Below are positions 1-15,000 of a stretch of 64,000 bases of DNA, piece by piece (position 1 is the stretch's first letter; the number at the start of each line of letters is the position of its first letter). This DNA comes from Ramlibacter montanisoli (lineage in GTDB: Bacteria; Pseudomonadota; Gammaproteobacteria; Burkholderiales; Burkholderiaceae_C), in assembly GCF_013087525.1 (NCBI RefSeq), contig NZ_JABFCS010000001.1, positions 2,480,001-2,544,000 on the forward strand. The letters run 5' to 3'. The translations under genes were made by a program, and so were the position numbers. The notes beneath the pieces are model-generated. The model worked only from the letters and a program-made list of their open reading frames with translations. It was not told the origin of the DNA and ran no database searches.

Positions 1-3000
1 CCTGCGCGGCCCGCGCGGGACCCTGGTCGGGCCCGGCGGCTTCCTGGGGGGCGAGCGGGCCATCCGCTCCTCCGATTCGTGGGACATCGGCGGCAATCCG
101 CTGCTCGACCTGGAAGCGGGCAACTACGTCCTGACCGTGGACGGCGCCGCCGACGCCACCGGCAACGTCGCCTTCCGGCTGCTCGATCTGGCCGCCGCCA
201 CCCCGATCACGCCGGGGTGGCCCGCAGCGGGACGCTGAGCCCGGGCAACGAGACCGACCTGTACCGCTTCGAGGCCACCGCCGGCGACCGCTACTACTTC
301 GATTCGCAGCAGGTCGCCAATGGCGATGCGCTGTGGCGCTTGTATGGCCCCCTCGGCAATCTCGTCTGGCTGCAGGGTCTCCCGAGCGACGTCGACGTCC
401 TCACACTGGGCGACACCGGCACCTACACGCTGGCCATCGAAGGCCGACGCTACACGACCGCGCTCAATGACTACCGCGTGCTCGCGCAGCCCTTGCCGGT
501 GGTGGCGCCGGTCCGCCTGAGCGCCCTCGAGAGCACGCCCGCCCCCGACCTGCGGCCGACCGACCTTCTGGTCGAGGGCACGATCGAGGCCGGTGCGACG
601 GTCACGTTCCACTGGGTGGATCGCAACGAGGGGCTGCTTCCCGCCGATGTCGCCTGGCGCGACCGCGTGGTCGTCACGCGCGTAGGCAGCGACGAGGTGA
701 TCGCCAGCGTGGTGCTGCCCTACGACGCCGGCGCACTGGGCGCCCTGGCCGCGGGCGCGCAGCTGGCGCGGTCGGCCGCGGTCACGCTGCCCGAAGGCGC
801 CCTCGGCGCCGGCCTGCTGCGCTTTGCCGTCACGCTCGACATCGACAACGCACTGGCCGAGCAGAACGGTCCGGGCACCGCGGAGGGCAACAACGCCGCC
901 GACACGGTGGTCACGTCGACGTTGCCGGTCTACGCCGATCTGCAGCCCGGCGCGCTGACCGTCACGCCGCCCAGCGGCTGGGAGGCCGGTGCGGCGGTCA
1001 CGGTGCAGTGGCGCAGCACGAACAACGGCACGCGCGACGCCAGCGGGCCCTGGACCGAGACCTTGCTGGTGCGCAACGTCTCGTCCAACCAGACCGTCCT
1101 GTCGCAGACCCTCACGCATGACGGCAGCGCGCTCGCCGCGGGCGGCGGCTTCGTCGAACGCAGCGTCGGTTTCAGCTGGCCGTCCGGCAGCCTCGAAACC
1201 GGCCTCTACACCTTCAGCGTCACCGTCGACAGCGGCGCGTCGGTCGTGGAGGTCAATGCCGGCGGCACCGGCGAGACCAACAACGTCGCCAGCCTGTCGG
1301 TCGCGTCGGCACCGGACCTGCGCGTGCAGGGCCTGGCGCTCGACCCCGGCCCCCTGCTCTCCAGCGCGACGCTCACGCTGCGCTGGACCACCCTCAACGA
1401 GGGCAACGCCGTCGTACGCAACGGCTTCAGCGAGCGCGTGCGGGTGGTCAACATCGCCACGGGCCAGGTCATCCTCAACACGGCGGTGCTGTACGACGCC
1501 GCGGTGGGCGGTGTCATTGCCGCGGGGGAGCCGCGCGCGGGAGATCAGTTTCCAGCTGCCCGACGGGCAGGCAGGAGCCGGCAACTTCGAAGTGACGGTC
1601 ACGAGCGATTCCGACGTCAACGGCAGCAGCGGCGTGCTGGAGTTGAACGCGTCCAACACGGCGGAAGGGAACAATGCGGCGAGCCTGACGTTCACTTCGG
1701 CCCAGGCGGCCTACCCGAACCTGGTGGCCGGCGCCCCGGTCTCGGTGCCGAGCGCTGGCGGGGGCCAGACGGTCACCGTCACCTGGACGGTGACGAATGC
1801 CGGCGCCACCGCCGCGACCGGCAGCTGGATCGATCGCCTCGTGCTCTCGGGCGACGGCAGCTTCGGCAATGGCGACGACCGCCTGAGCGTGGACGTGCCG
1901 CACACCGGCCCCCTGGCCGCCGGCGCGAGCTATGACGCGAGTGCGCTGGTCACGCTGCCGAACCAGTTCGACGGCACCCTGCACTGGATCGTGCGCACCG
2001 ACGTTCTCGCGTCCGTCGTCGAACCGGACACCCGTCCGGACAACACCTCCGCGCCGACGGCGGTCACGGTCGCTTCGCCTTTCAGCGACTTCCTGGTCGA
2101 AGCCGTCAGCGCCCCGGGCGCCGCGATCGCCGGGACCTCGGTCGAGGTCGCCTGGCGCGTGCGCAACATCGGCAACGCCATCGCCGACGGCAGCTGGCGC
2201 GACCGCGTCGTGCTTTCGAACGACGGGATCTACGACAGCACGGACATCGTGCTGGGCACCTTCAACCGCAGCGGGCCGCTGGCGACGCAAGAGACCTACA
2301 CGGTGCGAGCCAGCTTCACGCTGCCCCTGGAGCTGACCGGCAGCTGGCAGGTGCTGGTGCGCAGTGACATCGACGGGTCCGTCTTCGAAGGGGGCCGCAT
2401 CGGCAACGACACCGGGACCGCGCCTGCGCCCCTGGTCATCGCGCCGGCGCCTTCGGCCAACCTGGTGGCCGGCGCGGTGATCGCGCCGGCGCAGGCGCTC
2501 GCCGGCGCCGTGGTGTCGGCCAGCTGGACCATCACCAACGAGGGCGAGGTCGCCGCGCTGGGCCCCTGGACCGACTACGTCTACTTCGCACCCATCGGCC
2601 AGTTGGCCGGGGCCACACTGCTGGGGACGCGCTCGCGCAACGAGCCCCTGGCGGTCGGCGCGAACTACAGCGCCAGCCTGCAGGTGGCACTGCCGGCGGT
2701 GGCCGACACCGACGGCGCGCGCCTGCTGGTCGTCACCGATGCGCAGCACGGAGTCTACGAGTCGCAGCGGGAAGGCGACAACGCGGCGGTGAGCAACACG
2801 CTGTCGCTGCGTCATGTCGATCTCCAGGCGACGGCCGTCGCGGCACCGGCCGCCGCGACCTCGGGCGACCTGGTGCAGGTGACGTTCGACGTGAACCAGG
2901 CGGGATCGACCACGCTGACCGGCGCCTGGACCGACCGGCTCTACCTGTCCAGCACGCCGACCGTCGATGGCAGTGCACGCCTGCTGGCCTCGCGGGCGGT

Positions 3001-6000
3001 GGACTCGACCCTGGCGGCCGGCGCGAGCTACCCCAGCGTGTTCGACATCACCATCCCGGTGGACGTGCAGGGCAGCTGGTACCTCGTGGCGGTCAGCGAT
3101 GCACTCGGCGAGGTGGGAGAAGTCGGAGGGGAAGGCAACAACGTCGCCGCGACGGCGATCACGGTGACGCTCGCGCCTTATGCCGACCTGGCCGTCAGCG
3201 ATGTCACCGCGCCGGCGCGCCTGATCGCCGACCCGGCCCGCATCACCGTCGGGTGGACCGTGCGCAACACCGGCACCGGCGCGGGCCTGGCCTCGAGCTG
3301 GACCGATCGCCTGGTGCTGTCGAAGAACGCGGTGGCAGGGGACAACGACGACATCGTCATCGGCAACTTCGTGCGCGACACCGGCCTCGCCCAGGGGGCG
3401 AGCTACAGCCGCAGCGAGACCGTGTTCGCACCGGCCAGCTACGCGCCGGACAGCTATCGCGTCTTCGTCATCGCCGATGCGGGCAGGCAGGTGTTCGAGA
3501 ACGGCTCCGAGGCCAACAACGCCGCGGCCGCGCCGGCGCCGCTGGACCTGATGCCCATCCCGTTCGCCGACCTGGTGCTCACCGACCTGGTGGTGCCCGC
3601 CACGGCGCAGTCCGGCCAGTCGCTGGCCGTGAGCTGGGCGGTGCGCAACGACGGCATCGCGCGCACCGACCGCACGAGCTGGTCGGACACGGTGATCGTC
3701 TCGCGCAATCCCGACGGGAGCGACGTGGTCGCCATCGCGGGCTTCGACCATATCGGAGTCCTCGCCGCGGGCGACCGCTACGAGCGCAGCGGCAGCGTCC
3801 GCCTGCCCGATGCGTTGTCGGGGCCGGTCTACGTGACGGTGCGCACCGGCGGCGTGTTCGAGTTCATCCACGACGACGCCCTGAACAGCGCCAGCGCCGG
3901 GCCGGTGCTGGTGAGCCAGTCGCCGGCGCCCGACCTCGTGGTGACGTCCATCAGCGCGCCCACTGCGGCCAACGAGGGCGAATCGATCGACATCACCTGG
4001 AGCGTGCGCAACGACGGCGTGGCCCGTGCGGCCGGCTCGTGGACCGACACCGTGTCGCTGCGCAAGCCCGGACTGGACCCGGCCGATCCGGCCACACCCA
4101 AGCCGATCGTGCTGGGTTCGTTCACCACGACCAGCGGCCTCGACGCCGGACTCAGCTACACGCGCACCGAGCGATTCAAGCTGCCGGCGCGCACCGAAGG
4201 GGGCTGGCAGGTGGTGGTCAGCACCGACGGCGGCAATACGTTGTTCGAAGGCAGCCCGGAGATCGCCAACAACACCTTGCTCGACGACGAGGTGCTGTTG
4301 CTCTCGCTGAACCCGCGGCCCGACCTGCAGGTCCAGACTCTGACCGCGCCCGAGCGCGTGACCGCCGGCAGCACCGCGGCGGTGGCGTTCACGGTGGTCA
4401 ACCGCGGCCCGGTGGCCACGGCCACGCCGCGCTGGGTCGACCACGTGTACCTGTCCCTCGACGACAAGCTGGGCAGCGACGACATCCTGCTGGAAGCGGT
4501 CGAGAACGGCGCTGCGCTGGCCAAGGACGCGGCCTATGCATCGACGACCCGCAGCATCGTCATTCCGGAGCGCTTCCGCGGCCCGGGCTTCTTCATCGCG
4601 ATGGCCGACGCCGGCGGCGCGGTCGAGGAATACCCCGCGGCCAACGAAAGGAACAACATCGCGGTCAAGGCCGTGTTCGTCGAGGCGCAACCGCTGTCCG
4701 ATCTCGTCACGGGCGCCGTGGTGGTGCCGGCGCAAGCGGTGTACGGGGGCGAGATCACCGTGCGTTTCACGGTGACCAACAAGGGCTCGGCCGCGACCAA
4801 CCGCAGCGGCTGGACCGACACCGTCTGGCTGACCAAGGACAAGACCCGCCCCAGCCCCGGCCCGCGTTCGGTGCTGACGGTGGAAGGCACGCCGATCGTG
4901 ATTCCCGGCAACGACGCAGTGCTGCTGGGCAGCTTTGCCCACGACGGAGCGCTGGCGCTGGGCGAGAGCTACACGCAGGAAGTCAAGGTCCGCATCCCGC
5001 AGCAGATCGATTCCGGCACCTGGTTCATCACGCCCTGGAGCGACGCCTACGACGCGGTGTTCGAGGACACCCTGGCCAGCAATCTCAACACCGACGACCC
5101 GAACGAGTTCGACAGCAACAACTACAAGGCGCGCGCGATCGACATCCTGGGCACGCCCGTGCCGCCGCTGCCGGATCTGCAGGTCGTCGCCGTCAGCACC
5201 AACGCAGGCCCCGGCAACCCGGGCTCGGTCGATGGCCCGTTCACCGTGACCTGGACGGTGCGCAACTTCGGCGAGGGCGTGGCCATCGGCCTGGGCGGCT
5301 CCTGGTCCGACAGCGTTTTCCTGCATGAGACGCCGGACCTGTTCGCCCCTGGCGCCAGGGTCTGGTCGCTGGGCAGTTTCGAGCGCCTGCACTCGCTGGA
5401 CCCTCTGGCCAGCTACACGCAGACCAAGTCCTTCGATCTTTCGCCGGCGACCAAGGGCCTGTACGTCACGGTGATCGCCGACACCAACCCGATCGTTCCA
5501 TTCGTCATCGAGTCGATCGAGGACAACAACGCACACACGGCGACCACCGAGGTGGTCGCGCGTCCGGCCGACCTGGTGGTGACCTCGATCAGTGCGCCCG
5601 CGCCGCAGAACTTCTCCGGCGAGCGCACCACCGTGAGCTGGACGGTGCGCAACGACGGCGCCGCCATCTGGGCCGGCACCCGGCACTGGACCGACGCGGT
5701 GTGGCTCTCGCCCGATCCGACCTTCGGTTCGCGCGCGGTGAGGGTCGGACAGCTGGTGCACGCGGCCGGCGACGGCCTGGCGCATGGCGAAAGCTACACC
5801 GCCAGCACCGAGATCGCGGTGCCGGCCGGCCATGACGGACCGTATTTCCTGTATGTGGGCAGCGACATTGCGTTCCAGGGCACGTCGACGGCGGCCGAGG
5901 GCGACAATGGCGACAACGACCGCGTGCGCCGCCTGTATGCCGGCAATGTGTACGAAGCCGAGGCGAGCAACAACAACTTCAGCCGCGGCACGATCGACAT

Positions 6001-9000
6001 CATCTACCGCGAGCCGGACCTGACGATCTCGGACATCACCGTCCCGCCGGGGCCGCTGCTGTCGGGGCAGGACCTGACGGTCAAATTCACGGTCAGCAAC
6101 GAGGGCACGCGCGACACGCGCGAATGGCGCTGGACCGACCGCTTGTACCTGTCGCGCGACCCCTCGCTCGACAGCGCCGACCTGCAGGTGGCGAGCTTCC
6201 TGCGCCTGGGTCCGCTGGGCGCCGGCGACAGCTACGAGCGCACGGCCACGTTCCAGATTCCCGGGGACGCGGAGGGGCCCTTCTACCTGATCGCCTTCGC
6301 CGACTCCGACGTGTTCGGCCAGGAACCGGGCCGTGCGGCCGCGACCATCGGCTTGGGCGCCATCCAGGTCGTCGACGATGCGGTGCCCGAGTTCAGGGAC
6401 GAAGGCAACAACACCACGGTACAGGCCGTTTCCGTGACCCTGGCCCCCGCCGCCGACCTGCGTGTCACCGACATGGTGGTGCCCGAGCGCACGCTGCGCG
6501 GCCAGGCGCTGGAATTCCAGTACACCGTGACCAACACCGGCGGCGCGGCCACTCCCGGGGCAGGCGTCAGCTGGTTCGACCGCATCTACCTGTCGGCCGA
6601 CCCGCTGTTCGACCCGGTGGCCGACCGCTTCATCGGCCAGATCAGGCACGAAGGCGTGGTCGCGGCCCATGGCGGCAGCTACACGGTCGTGACCAACAGC
6701 TCGCCGGAAACCGCCCTCAAGCTGCCGCGCGACCTGACCGGTGCGTACTACGTGTTCGTGCAGACCGACCCTGCGCTGGGTGCCGGCGTTCCGCGCGGCC
6801 AGGTCTTCGAGGCAGGCTTCGAAGGCAACAACGTCAGCGTGTCGCCGACCCCGATGCTGATCGAACTGCCGCCGCCGTCCGACCTCGTGATCACCGCGAT
6901 CAGCGCGCCGCCCGGCGCGAGCACCGGCGAGGAAGTGCGCATCGACTTCACGGTGACCAACCAGGCCGGCGCCATGGCCGAAGGCTCGTGGACCGATTCG
7001 ATCTATTTGTCCAGCGACGGCGAGTGGGGCTTGGGCGACGTGCTGCTGGGCAAGGTTGCGCACAGCGGCAACCTGGCCGTGGGCGCCAGCTACAGCTCGC
7101 AGTTGCTGGCCCGGCTGCCGCCGGCCAAGGCCGGCGACTACCGCATCATCGTGCGCAGCGACATCTTCAACGAGGTCCACGAAGGCGCGGACGAGCGCAA
7201 CAATGCGACGGCCAGTGCCGGCACGCTGGCACTCACCGTGCCGGCGCTGCAACTGGGCGTGCCCTTGCTCACGACACTGTCGCCGGGCCAGCAGCGGCTG
7301 TTCAGGGTCACTGTCGGCGCCGGTGAAACCCTCAGCCTCGCGCTCGACGGCGCCGACGACCTCTCGGCCAACGAGCTGTTCGTGCGCTACGGCGACGTGG
7401 CCAGCGGCTTTGCCTTCGACTTCGGTGCCAGCCAGACCTTGTCGGCCGACCCGAGCACGGTGGTGCCGGCCACGCTGGCCGGCGACTACTACGTGCTGAT
7501 CCAGGGCCGCTCCGGGGCGGCCGCACACGCGCCCGTGAAACTCACCGCCAAGGCGCTGCCGTTCAGCATCACCGACATCGTGCAGGACCAGGGCGGCGAC
7601 GGTCGCTGGGTCACGACCACGATCAGCGGCGCGCGCTTCAAGCCGGGCGCGCTGGTCAAGCTCGTGCGGCCCGGCCTGGTGGAAGTCGAACCGGCGCGCT
7701 TCGAGGTGCTGGACGCGACGACCATCATCGCCACCTTCGACCTGCGCAACGTGCCGCACGGCTTGTACGACGTGGCCGTGATCAACCCAGACGGCGCGTT
7801 GGCGACGCTGCCTTATCGCTACCTGGTCGAGGCGGCATTGCCGATCGACGTGACGATCGGCCTGGGAGGTCCGCGCGTCGTTCCCGCCGGGCAGACCGGG
7901 CTGTACAGCGTCTCGCTGCAGAGCCTGACCAACGTGGACACGCCCTACGTGCACTTTGCGTTCGGCGCGCCCGAGCTGGGCGACAACGCCAAGGTGTTCG
8001 GCCTGCCGTACGTGAGCTTCAACTCGAACGTGCGCGGCGCGCCCGATGGCCAGCGCACGGACGTGCCCTGGGTCAGCCTGGACAGCGAGGTGAACAGCGG
8101 CGGTTTCATGCTGGCCCCCGGGTATGCGCTGGACGTGACTGCCGGCGGCTTCGTCGGCATGAGCTTCTCCGTCACCACCTATCCCGGCCTGAAGGCGCTG
8201 TACGACCGCGACTTCGAGGCCTACAAGCGCGCGCTCTACGACGCGCGACCGGACCTCGCCAAGGCCGACGTGCTGGCGGAAGGCGTCGGCAGCCTGGGCA
8301 GCGAGCTGGCGGAATACTTCTCCGACCCCAACGCCAAGCTCAACGACAAGTGCGTGGCCCTGTTCATGCCCTTCCTGTTCAACGTCACGGCTGCGGCCAC
8401 GCCGATGACGCGTGACGAATTCGTCGCCGAACAGACCGCGCAGGCCCAGAGGCTGCGCAGCGCGGTGCTCGCCGACACCGAGGCCAATGCCGCGCTGATC
8501 AATCTCGCTGCCGATGGCGAGGGCTGGGTCAACGCCTACCTGGCCGCGCTCGAGGACGGTGGCTTGCTGCGCCCGGCCGATGAGGCCCCGCCGATCCGGC
8601 GCGACCCCAAGGTCGTGAGCCTGCTGGCGGTGCTCGGCAGCGGCGTGCTGGTCGGGCCGGCGGGCCGCGAGATCGCCAGCCCAAGCTCGCTGGGCGCCTT
8701 CTTCGAGCAAGTGCACCAGTGGTACGGCGACACGCCCGGGACGATCGCGCCGCTGATCGGCTACGACATTCGCATCAGCGACGAGTGCGGCGAGTATGCG
8801 ATCCCGGTGCCCAAGGTCGCGGCCTTCGAGGACTTCGACCTCGGCTTGTCGCACCCAACCTATTTCCAGTCGGTCAACGTGTTCTCGCCGGGCGCCGGCG
8901 CAGGCCCCGCGCTGACGGTGGACCCCGGCTTCTCCTCATTGGCGTCCAGCAACACGCTGGCCGCGCTCGACTTGCAGGCGCTGTTCGACCAGATCGCGCG

Positions 9001-12000
9001 GAGCGCCGCCGGCGGGGCCACGATCAGCGGCCCCTCCGGCGCGGGCGACGCGCAGTTCGTGCCGGTCAACACCGCGCTGCCCTACACCGTGCGCTTTGCC
9101 AACCCGGCCGAGTCGAGCACCGCGGCCAACGAGGTGCGTGTCGTGAGCGTGCTCGACGACGATGTGTCGGTGCGTTCGTTCCGCCTCGGCGACATGCAGA
9201 TCGGCGGCGTCACCATCCACGTGCCGGCCGAGCGCGCGAACTTCCAGGGCGATTTCGACCTGCGCAATTCGCTGGGCTTCATCGTGCGCGTGAGCGCCGG
9301 CGTGGACCCGACCAGCCGCACCGCGAGCTGGGTGTTGCAAGCCATCGACCCGGAAACCGGCGAGGTGCTGCAGGACGCCACGCGCGGCCTGCTACTGCCC
9401 GACAACACGCAAGGCCGTGGCGCCGGCTTCGTGAGCTGGACCGTTCAGGCCGCCTTCGGCGCCGCCACCGGCGCCGAGATCTCGGCGCAGGCGAGCGTGC
9501 TCCTCGACAATCAGGCCCCTTCGAGACCGACGTCGTCACGAGCACGATCGACGGCGAGGCGCCCCAGACCACGCTGACCGCAGCACCGGTGCAGGCCGGC
9601 AGCCGCGACTGGCTGGTGCAATGGGAGGCCGGCGACGAGCCCGGCGGCTCGGGCGTGCGGCACACCACCGTCTACGTGCGCGCCGAAGGCGGCAACTGGT
9701 CGATCTGGCAGCGCCAGACGCAGGAGACGCAAGCCGTCTACGAAGGCGAGCCCGGCACGCGGTACGAGTTCCTGGCGCTGTCCGTCGACCTGGCCGGCAA
9801 TCGCGAACTGCCTCCCGGAAGCGACGTGCCGAGCGACGGCACGGTGGTCGATGTCGGCGGCACGCCCGAGGTTGGGCGCACGTCGCAGGACGTTGCCGCA
9901 CCGCCGCCGGCCAGCAACACTGCGCCGACCAACGAACTGTTCGTCCAGGCGCAGGCCAACCTGCCGGCACTGCAGCCGCTGCGGCCCTCGCTGTTCACGA
10001 CGGTGATTGCACCATTCGGCGGCGAAGCCTTCGGTACCGGCGTGGGCCAGAGCTTTTCCGGCATTGGTCCGCTCGCGCTGCTCGACCGGCCCGACGGCAG
10101 CTACGTCGTCAGCGGCGGCGGCAATCGCGGCGCGCTGTACGTGTTCGACCAGGACGGCGGCCACGCGCTGGCGCCCGCGGTGCAACTCGACAGCCCGGTG
10201 TTCGACCTGGCCTGGGATGGCCACGGCGGTCTCTGGGCCACTTCGGGCGGCGGCCAGCTGCTGGAGCTGGACCCGACGTCGCTTGCGATCATCAACCGCT
10301 ACGGCGACAGCCTGACGCAGGCCCTGGCCTTCGACGCCGCGAACAACGTGATCTTCGTTTCTTCGGGCGACGGCATCGAGCGCTTCGACCTGGCGACGCG
10401 CCGCTTCAGCCACTTCAGCAACTCGCGCGTCGACGATCTCGCGATCGCACCTGACGGCAGCTTGTGGGCAACGGCCTGGCCGCGGCGCGGCGACGTGCTG
10501 AGCTTCGACCACCGCGGCCGCGCACAGGTGCAGCTGCGGATGGATGCGGCGCTGGACTCGCTCGCCTTCGGCCGCGCCGGCACGGCGCTCGAAGGCTTGC
10601 TGTTCGTGTCCGCCCGCATTCCGTCGGGCAGCAGCGATGCCGCCAACCTCTACATGGTCGACCTCGCCACGATGCGCGTGCTGGAAGTCGCGCGCGGCGG
10701 TCCCAGCGCCGAGCAATTGCTGGCGACCGGCGATGGCCGCCTGCTGATCGCCAACGGCGCGCAGGTCGATGTGCTGGCGCCGATGGTGGCGCCGCTGGTG
10801 GTCAGCGTGGGTCCGCCGGACGGTGCGCTGGTTCCGCTGCCGCTGCCCGAGATCTCGGTCGTGTTCGACCACGACATGCTGGCGGACAGCGACACCCTGG
10901 CGGCTTCGGTGACCAACCCGGCGAATTACCGCCTGACCAGCGATGGCACGCCGCTGCTGGTGCGCAGCGTGTTCTATGACGCGGTCACGCGGACGGCTAC
11001 TTTGCGCTTCGACGAACTGCAGCCCGGCAACATCGAACTCACGGTCAGCGCATTGGTGCGCAGCCGCCAGGGCCTGGCGCTGGCCGAGGACTTCGTCTCG
11101 GGATTCACCGCGGTCAGCGATTTCTCGGCGCTGGTGCGCCTGGACTTCGAGGCCACCCGATCGGACCGCCTCAGCGGCACGTTCAGCTACGACGTGCGCG
11201 TGACCAACACGAGTCCCTACGACCTGCGTGCGCCGCTGATGCTGGTGATCGACCCCGCACGCTACTTCGAGGGTGCGCTGGTCGGCGGCCTCAGCTCCAA
11301 CGGCCTGTGGTTGATCGACCTGGGCGTGGACGGCAGCGGGCTCGCGCCCGGCGAGTCCACGGTGGTCCAGACCGTGATGCTGACCAACCCGCTGGGTCAG
11401 CGCGCCAACCTGGGCAACAGCATTTACGCGCTCCCGTACCCGAACGTGGCGCCGCTGTGGCTCAGCACGCCGGTCGGCACCGCCACCGTGGGCCAGAGCT
11501 ATGCCTACCCCTTGCAGGCGCTCGACCCGGACGGCGTGGGCTTGCGTTACCTGCTGGTGTCCGGACCCGACGGCATGGAACTCGATGCCGACACCGGGGT
11601 CCTGCGCTGGATTCCGGACGCCGGGACGCCGGCCCGGGCCAACGTGGCACTGCGGGCGTACGACGCGCGCGGTGCGTTCGCCCAGCAGAACTTCAGCATC
11701 GACGTGGCGCAGGGCAATCGCGCCCCGGTGCTGCTCGGTCTCAAGCCGGAATACACGCTGCTCGAGGGCCAGTTGCTGCACATCGCCGTCGATGCCGTGG
11801 ATCCGGACGGCGACACGCTGTCGCTGTCGATGGACAAGCTGCCGGCCGGCGCGGTGTTCGATCCCATCGGTCGCGTCTTCGAGTGGGTGCCGCGCTTCGA
11901 CCAGGCGGGCATCTACAGCGACGTGCGATTCGTCGCCAGCGACGGAAGTCTGATGTCCGAAGCCGCGATCCGGATCACGGTCTTGCAGGCCAACGCTCCA

Positions 12001-15000
12001 CCGATGCTCGATGCGGTGGCGCCGCGCACCGTGCGCGAGGGCGACCCCATACGCATCGCGTTCAATGCCATCGACCTGGACGGCGACGCGCTCGTCTTCA
12101 CCAGTCCCAACCTGCCCAGCGGGGCGGCGATCAACCCGAACACCGGCGTGTTCGAGTGGACGCCCTCGTTCAACCAGGCGGGCAGCTACACCATCGCGAT
12201 CTGGGTGGGCGACAACCGGGTCAACTCGGAGGTCGAGCTCCAGCTCGAAGTGCTCAATGTCAACGCTGCGCCCGAGTTCGACTCGTTCACCGGGTTGACG
12301 GTGGCCGAGGGCCAGTTGCTGTCGCTGCGCACTTTCGCGCTGGACCCCGACAACGTCGGCTTCGTGCTTCCGGACCGCCTGTCAACGGGTGCCGTGACGC
12401 CATTGCTGGGCACGCAGCCGACGGTGGTCTACAGCGTCAGCGGGCTGCCCCCGGCGCGGTCTTCGACCCCGAGACGGCCATGCTGAGCTGGACGCCCGGT
12501 TTCGACCAGGCCGGCAGTCACTCGGTCACCGTCACGGCCACCGACGACGGTGACGGCACGGGCACGCCCTTGTCCACCGTGGCGGTGATTCCGTTGCGCG
12601 TGCGCAATGCCAACCGCGTGCCGGCGATCGTGGCGATCGACAACCAGGTCGTGACCAAGGGCGAGGTGCTGGAGATCCCGATCGCGGTCACCGATGCCGA
12701 CGGCAATGCGCTGGACCTGCGCTTCGAGGTGACGCTCAAGGGCCTCGACCAGCCGGTGGCCTTCGATGGCTTGCCGCTGCGCGCCGACGGTCGTGCGCCC
12801 TTGTTCGATTTCAGGGCCACCGGCAACGGCACCGGCGTGCTTCGCGTCGCCCCCGGAGAACGTGACCGCGGCGACTATCTCGTGACCTTGGTGGCGCGCG
12901 ACGATGGCGACGGCGAGGGCGAAAAGGGACGCCTGCGGGAGACCCGCACGTTCGTCGTGAAGGTCGACTCCGCCGGCGAGACGCCGGTGCTGGCACCGAT
13001 CGGCGACAAGGTGGCATTGATCGGCCAGGCCTTGAATTTCACCGTGAGCGCCGGCGATCTCGACGAGGACGCGCTGACGCTGACGGCGGATGCCCTGCCC
13101 GCCGGCGCGACACTGCTGCCCGGCGCGGTCTACGGCACGGCCGACTTCAGCTGGACGCCGGGCAGCGCCGGCGTCCACGAGATCACATTCACCGTCACCG
13201 ACAGCCTGGGCCAGAGCGACAGCCGCACGATCCAGCTCGAGGCGCGCGCCGCCAATGCTGCGCCGATCCTCCCCCGGTGGGGGACCGCGTGGCGACCGAG
13301 GGCTCGCCGCTGGTCATCGAGATGGCGGCCGGCGACAGCGACGGCGACTCGCTCAGCTACACCGTCGCCAACCTGCCGGCCGGTGCCCGCTTCGACCCGA
13401 CGACCGGGCGCCTGACCTGGACCCCGAACCTTTTCGCCGCCGGCCGCTACCCCGGCATCGTGCTGTCGGTCTCCGACGGGGCCGCGACCGTCAGTGAAAC
13501 GATCGCGATCACCGTGGCGCAGAACAACCAGGCGCCCTTGCTCGCCGGCATGCCGCCCCTGGGCGGACAGGAACGCCAGTTGCTGCAATTCACCCTGGTC
13601 GGCACCGACCCCGATGGCGACGCGCTGCGCTACACGCCGGTCGGCACGCTGCCCGAGGGGGCCTTCTTCGACGGCTCCAACGGCCGCTTCGAGTGGTTGC
13701 CTTCGCACGCGCAAGCGGGCGACTACACGCTGAACTTCACCGTCAGCGATGCGTCCGGTGCGCAGGATTCGATGGCCGTCCAGGTCGCGATCGCCGACGT
13801 CAACCGCGCGCCGCTGCTGTCCTTCACGAACCACCTGGCCGAACTCGGCCAGCCGCTGGAGTTCAGCGTCGCCGCCAGCGACGAGGATCTCGGCGAGACG
13901 CTCGTCTTCTCGGCCCAGGGCCTGCCCGAGGGGGCCACGCTGGACGCCGCCACCGGCCAGCTGCGCTGGACCCCCGGCGCCGGCCAGGCGGGCGACTACC
14001 TGGTCATCGTCGGTGTGAGCGATGGCAAGTCGACGGTGCAGCGCGGACTGGCCTTGCGCGCGCTGACGCAGCCACAAGGCCCGCAAGTCGCCATCGTGCT
14101 CACGCCCAGCTTCCCGGCGGTGCCGGGGCAGCCGGTGGCGATCAGCGTGCTGGCCGATGCCATCTCCGCGGTGGCCTCGCGCAGCCTGACCATCAATGGC
14201 ATGGCGGTGGCGCTCGACGGCCAGGGCCGCGCGATCTTCACCGCGCCCGCCAGCGGCCTGTTCCAGCTCGAGGCGACGGCGACCGACCTGGACGGTTTCG
14301 TCGGGTCGACCCATCTGGTTCTCAAGGTGCGCGATCCGGCGGACGCCGCGGCGCCGGTCGTGGCGTTCGAGCCCGGGCTGGGCGGGCGCACGCTGGAGAC
14401 GGCCACCGTCCTCAACGCCAGCATCGTGGACAGCAACCTCGAATCCTGGACACTGGAGATCGCGCGCCTGGGCAGCGAGCGCTTCAGCGTACTGGCGCAC
14501 GGGCAGGCCGCCATCAGCGGCGCGCTGGCCAGCTTGGCGCCCTCCGCGTTCGAGACCGGCGCCTACGTGCTGCGACTGACCGCCACCGACGTCGCGGGGC
14601 GCAGCGCGCGCACACAAGTGCAAGTCGAGATTCGCGCCGCAGGCGCCAGCAGCGGCTACGCGCGCAGCGAGAGCGACTTCAGCGCGGCCCTGGCCGGCCA
14701 TGCGCTGGATTTCACCCGGCACTACGACTCGCGGGCCGCCGACCGCGACGGCTCCTTCGGCAGCGGCTGGCGACTCGCCTGGCGCGACACCGACCTGTCC
14801 AGCGACCTGCCATTGGGCGGCGCCGAAGAGCGCGGCCTGTACCCGCCGCTGGAGCAAGGCACGCGCGTCTACCTGAGTGCGCCGAGCGGCGAACGCGTCG
14901 GTTTCACCTTCGCGCCGCAGGCCGTCAGCCGCGGCGGCCTGTCGTGGTTCGAGGCGCACTGGGTCGCAGATGCCGGCTCCGGCTGGCAGCTCGAGTCGGT

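Noticed and set aside
1514..8854. Very long minus-strand frame of about 2,446 codons opposite the giant gene
   Set aside because: It mirrors the codon phase of the plus-strand repeats in GC-rich DNA, reads as Arg/Gly/His-rich sequence without domains, and the plus strand gives clear CARDB domains.
9511..11781. Long minus-strand frame opposite the propeller and Ig region
   Set aside because: Same shadow effect; no start signal and no recognisable protein.
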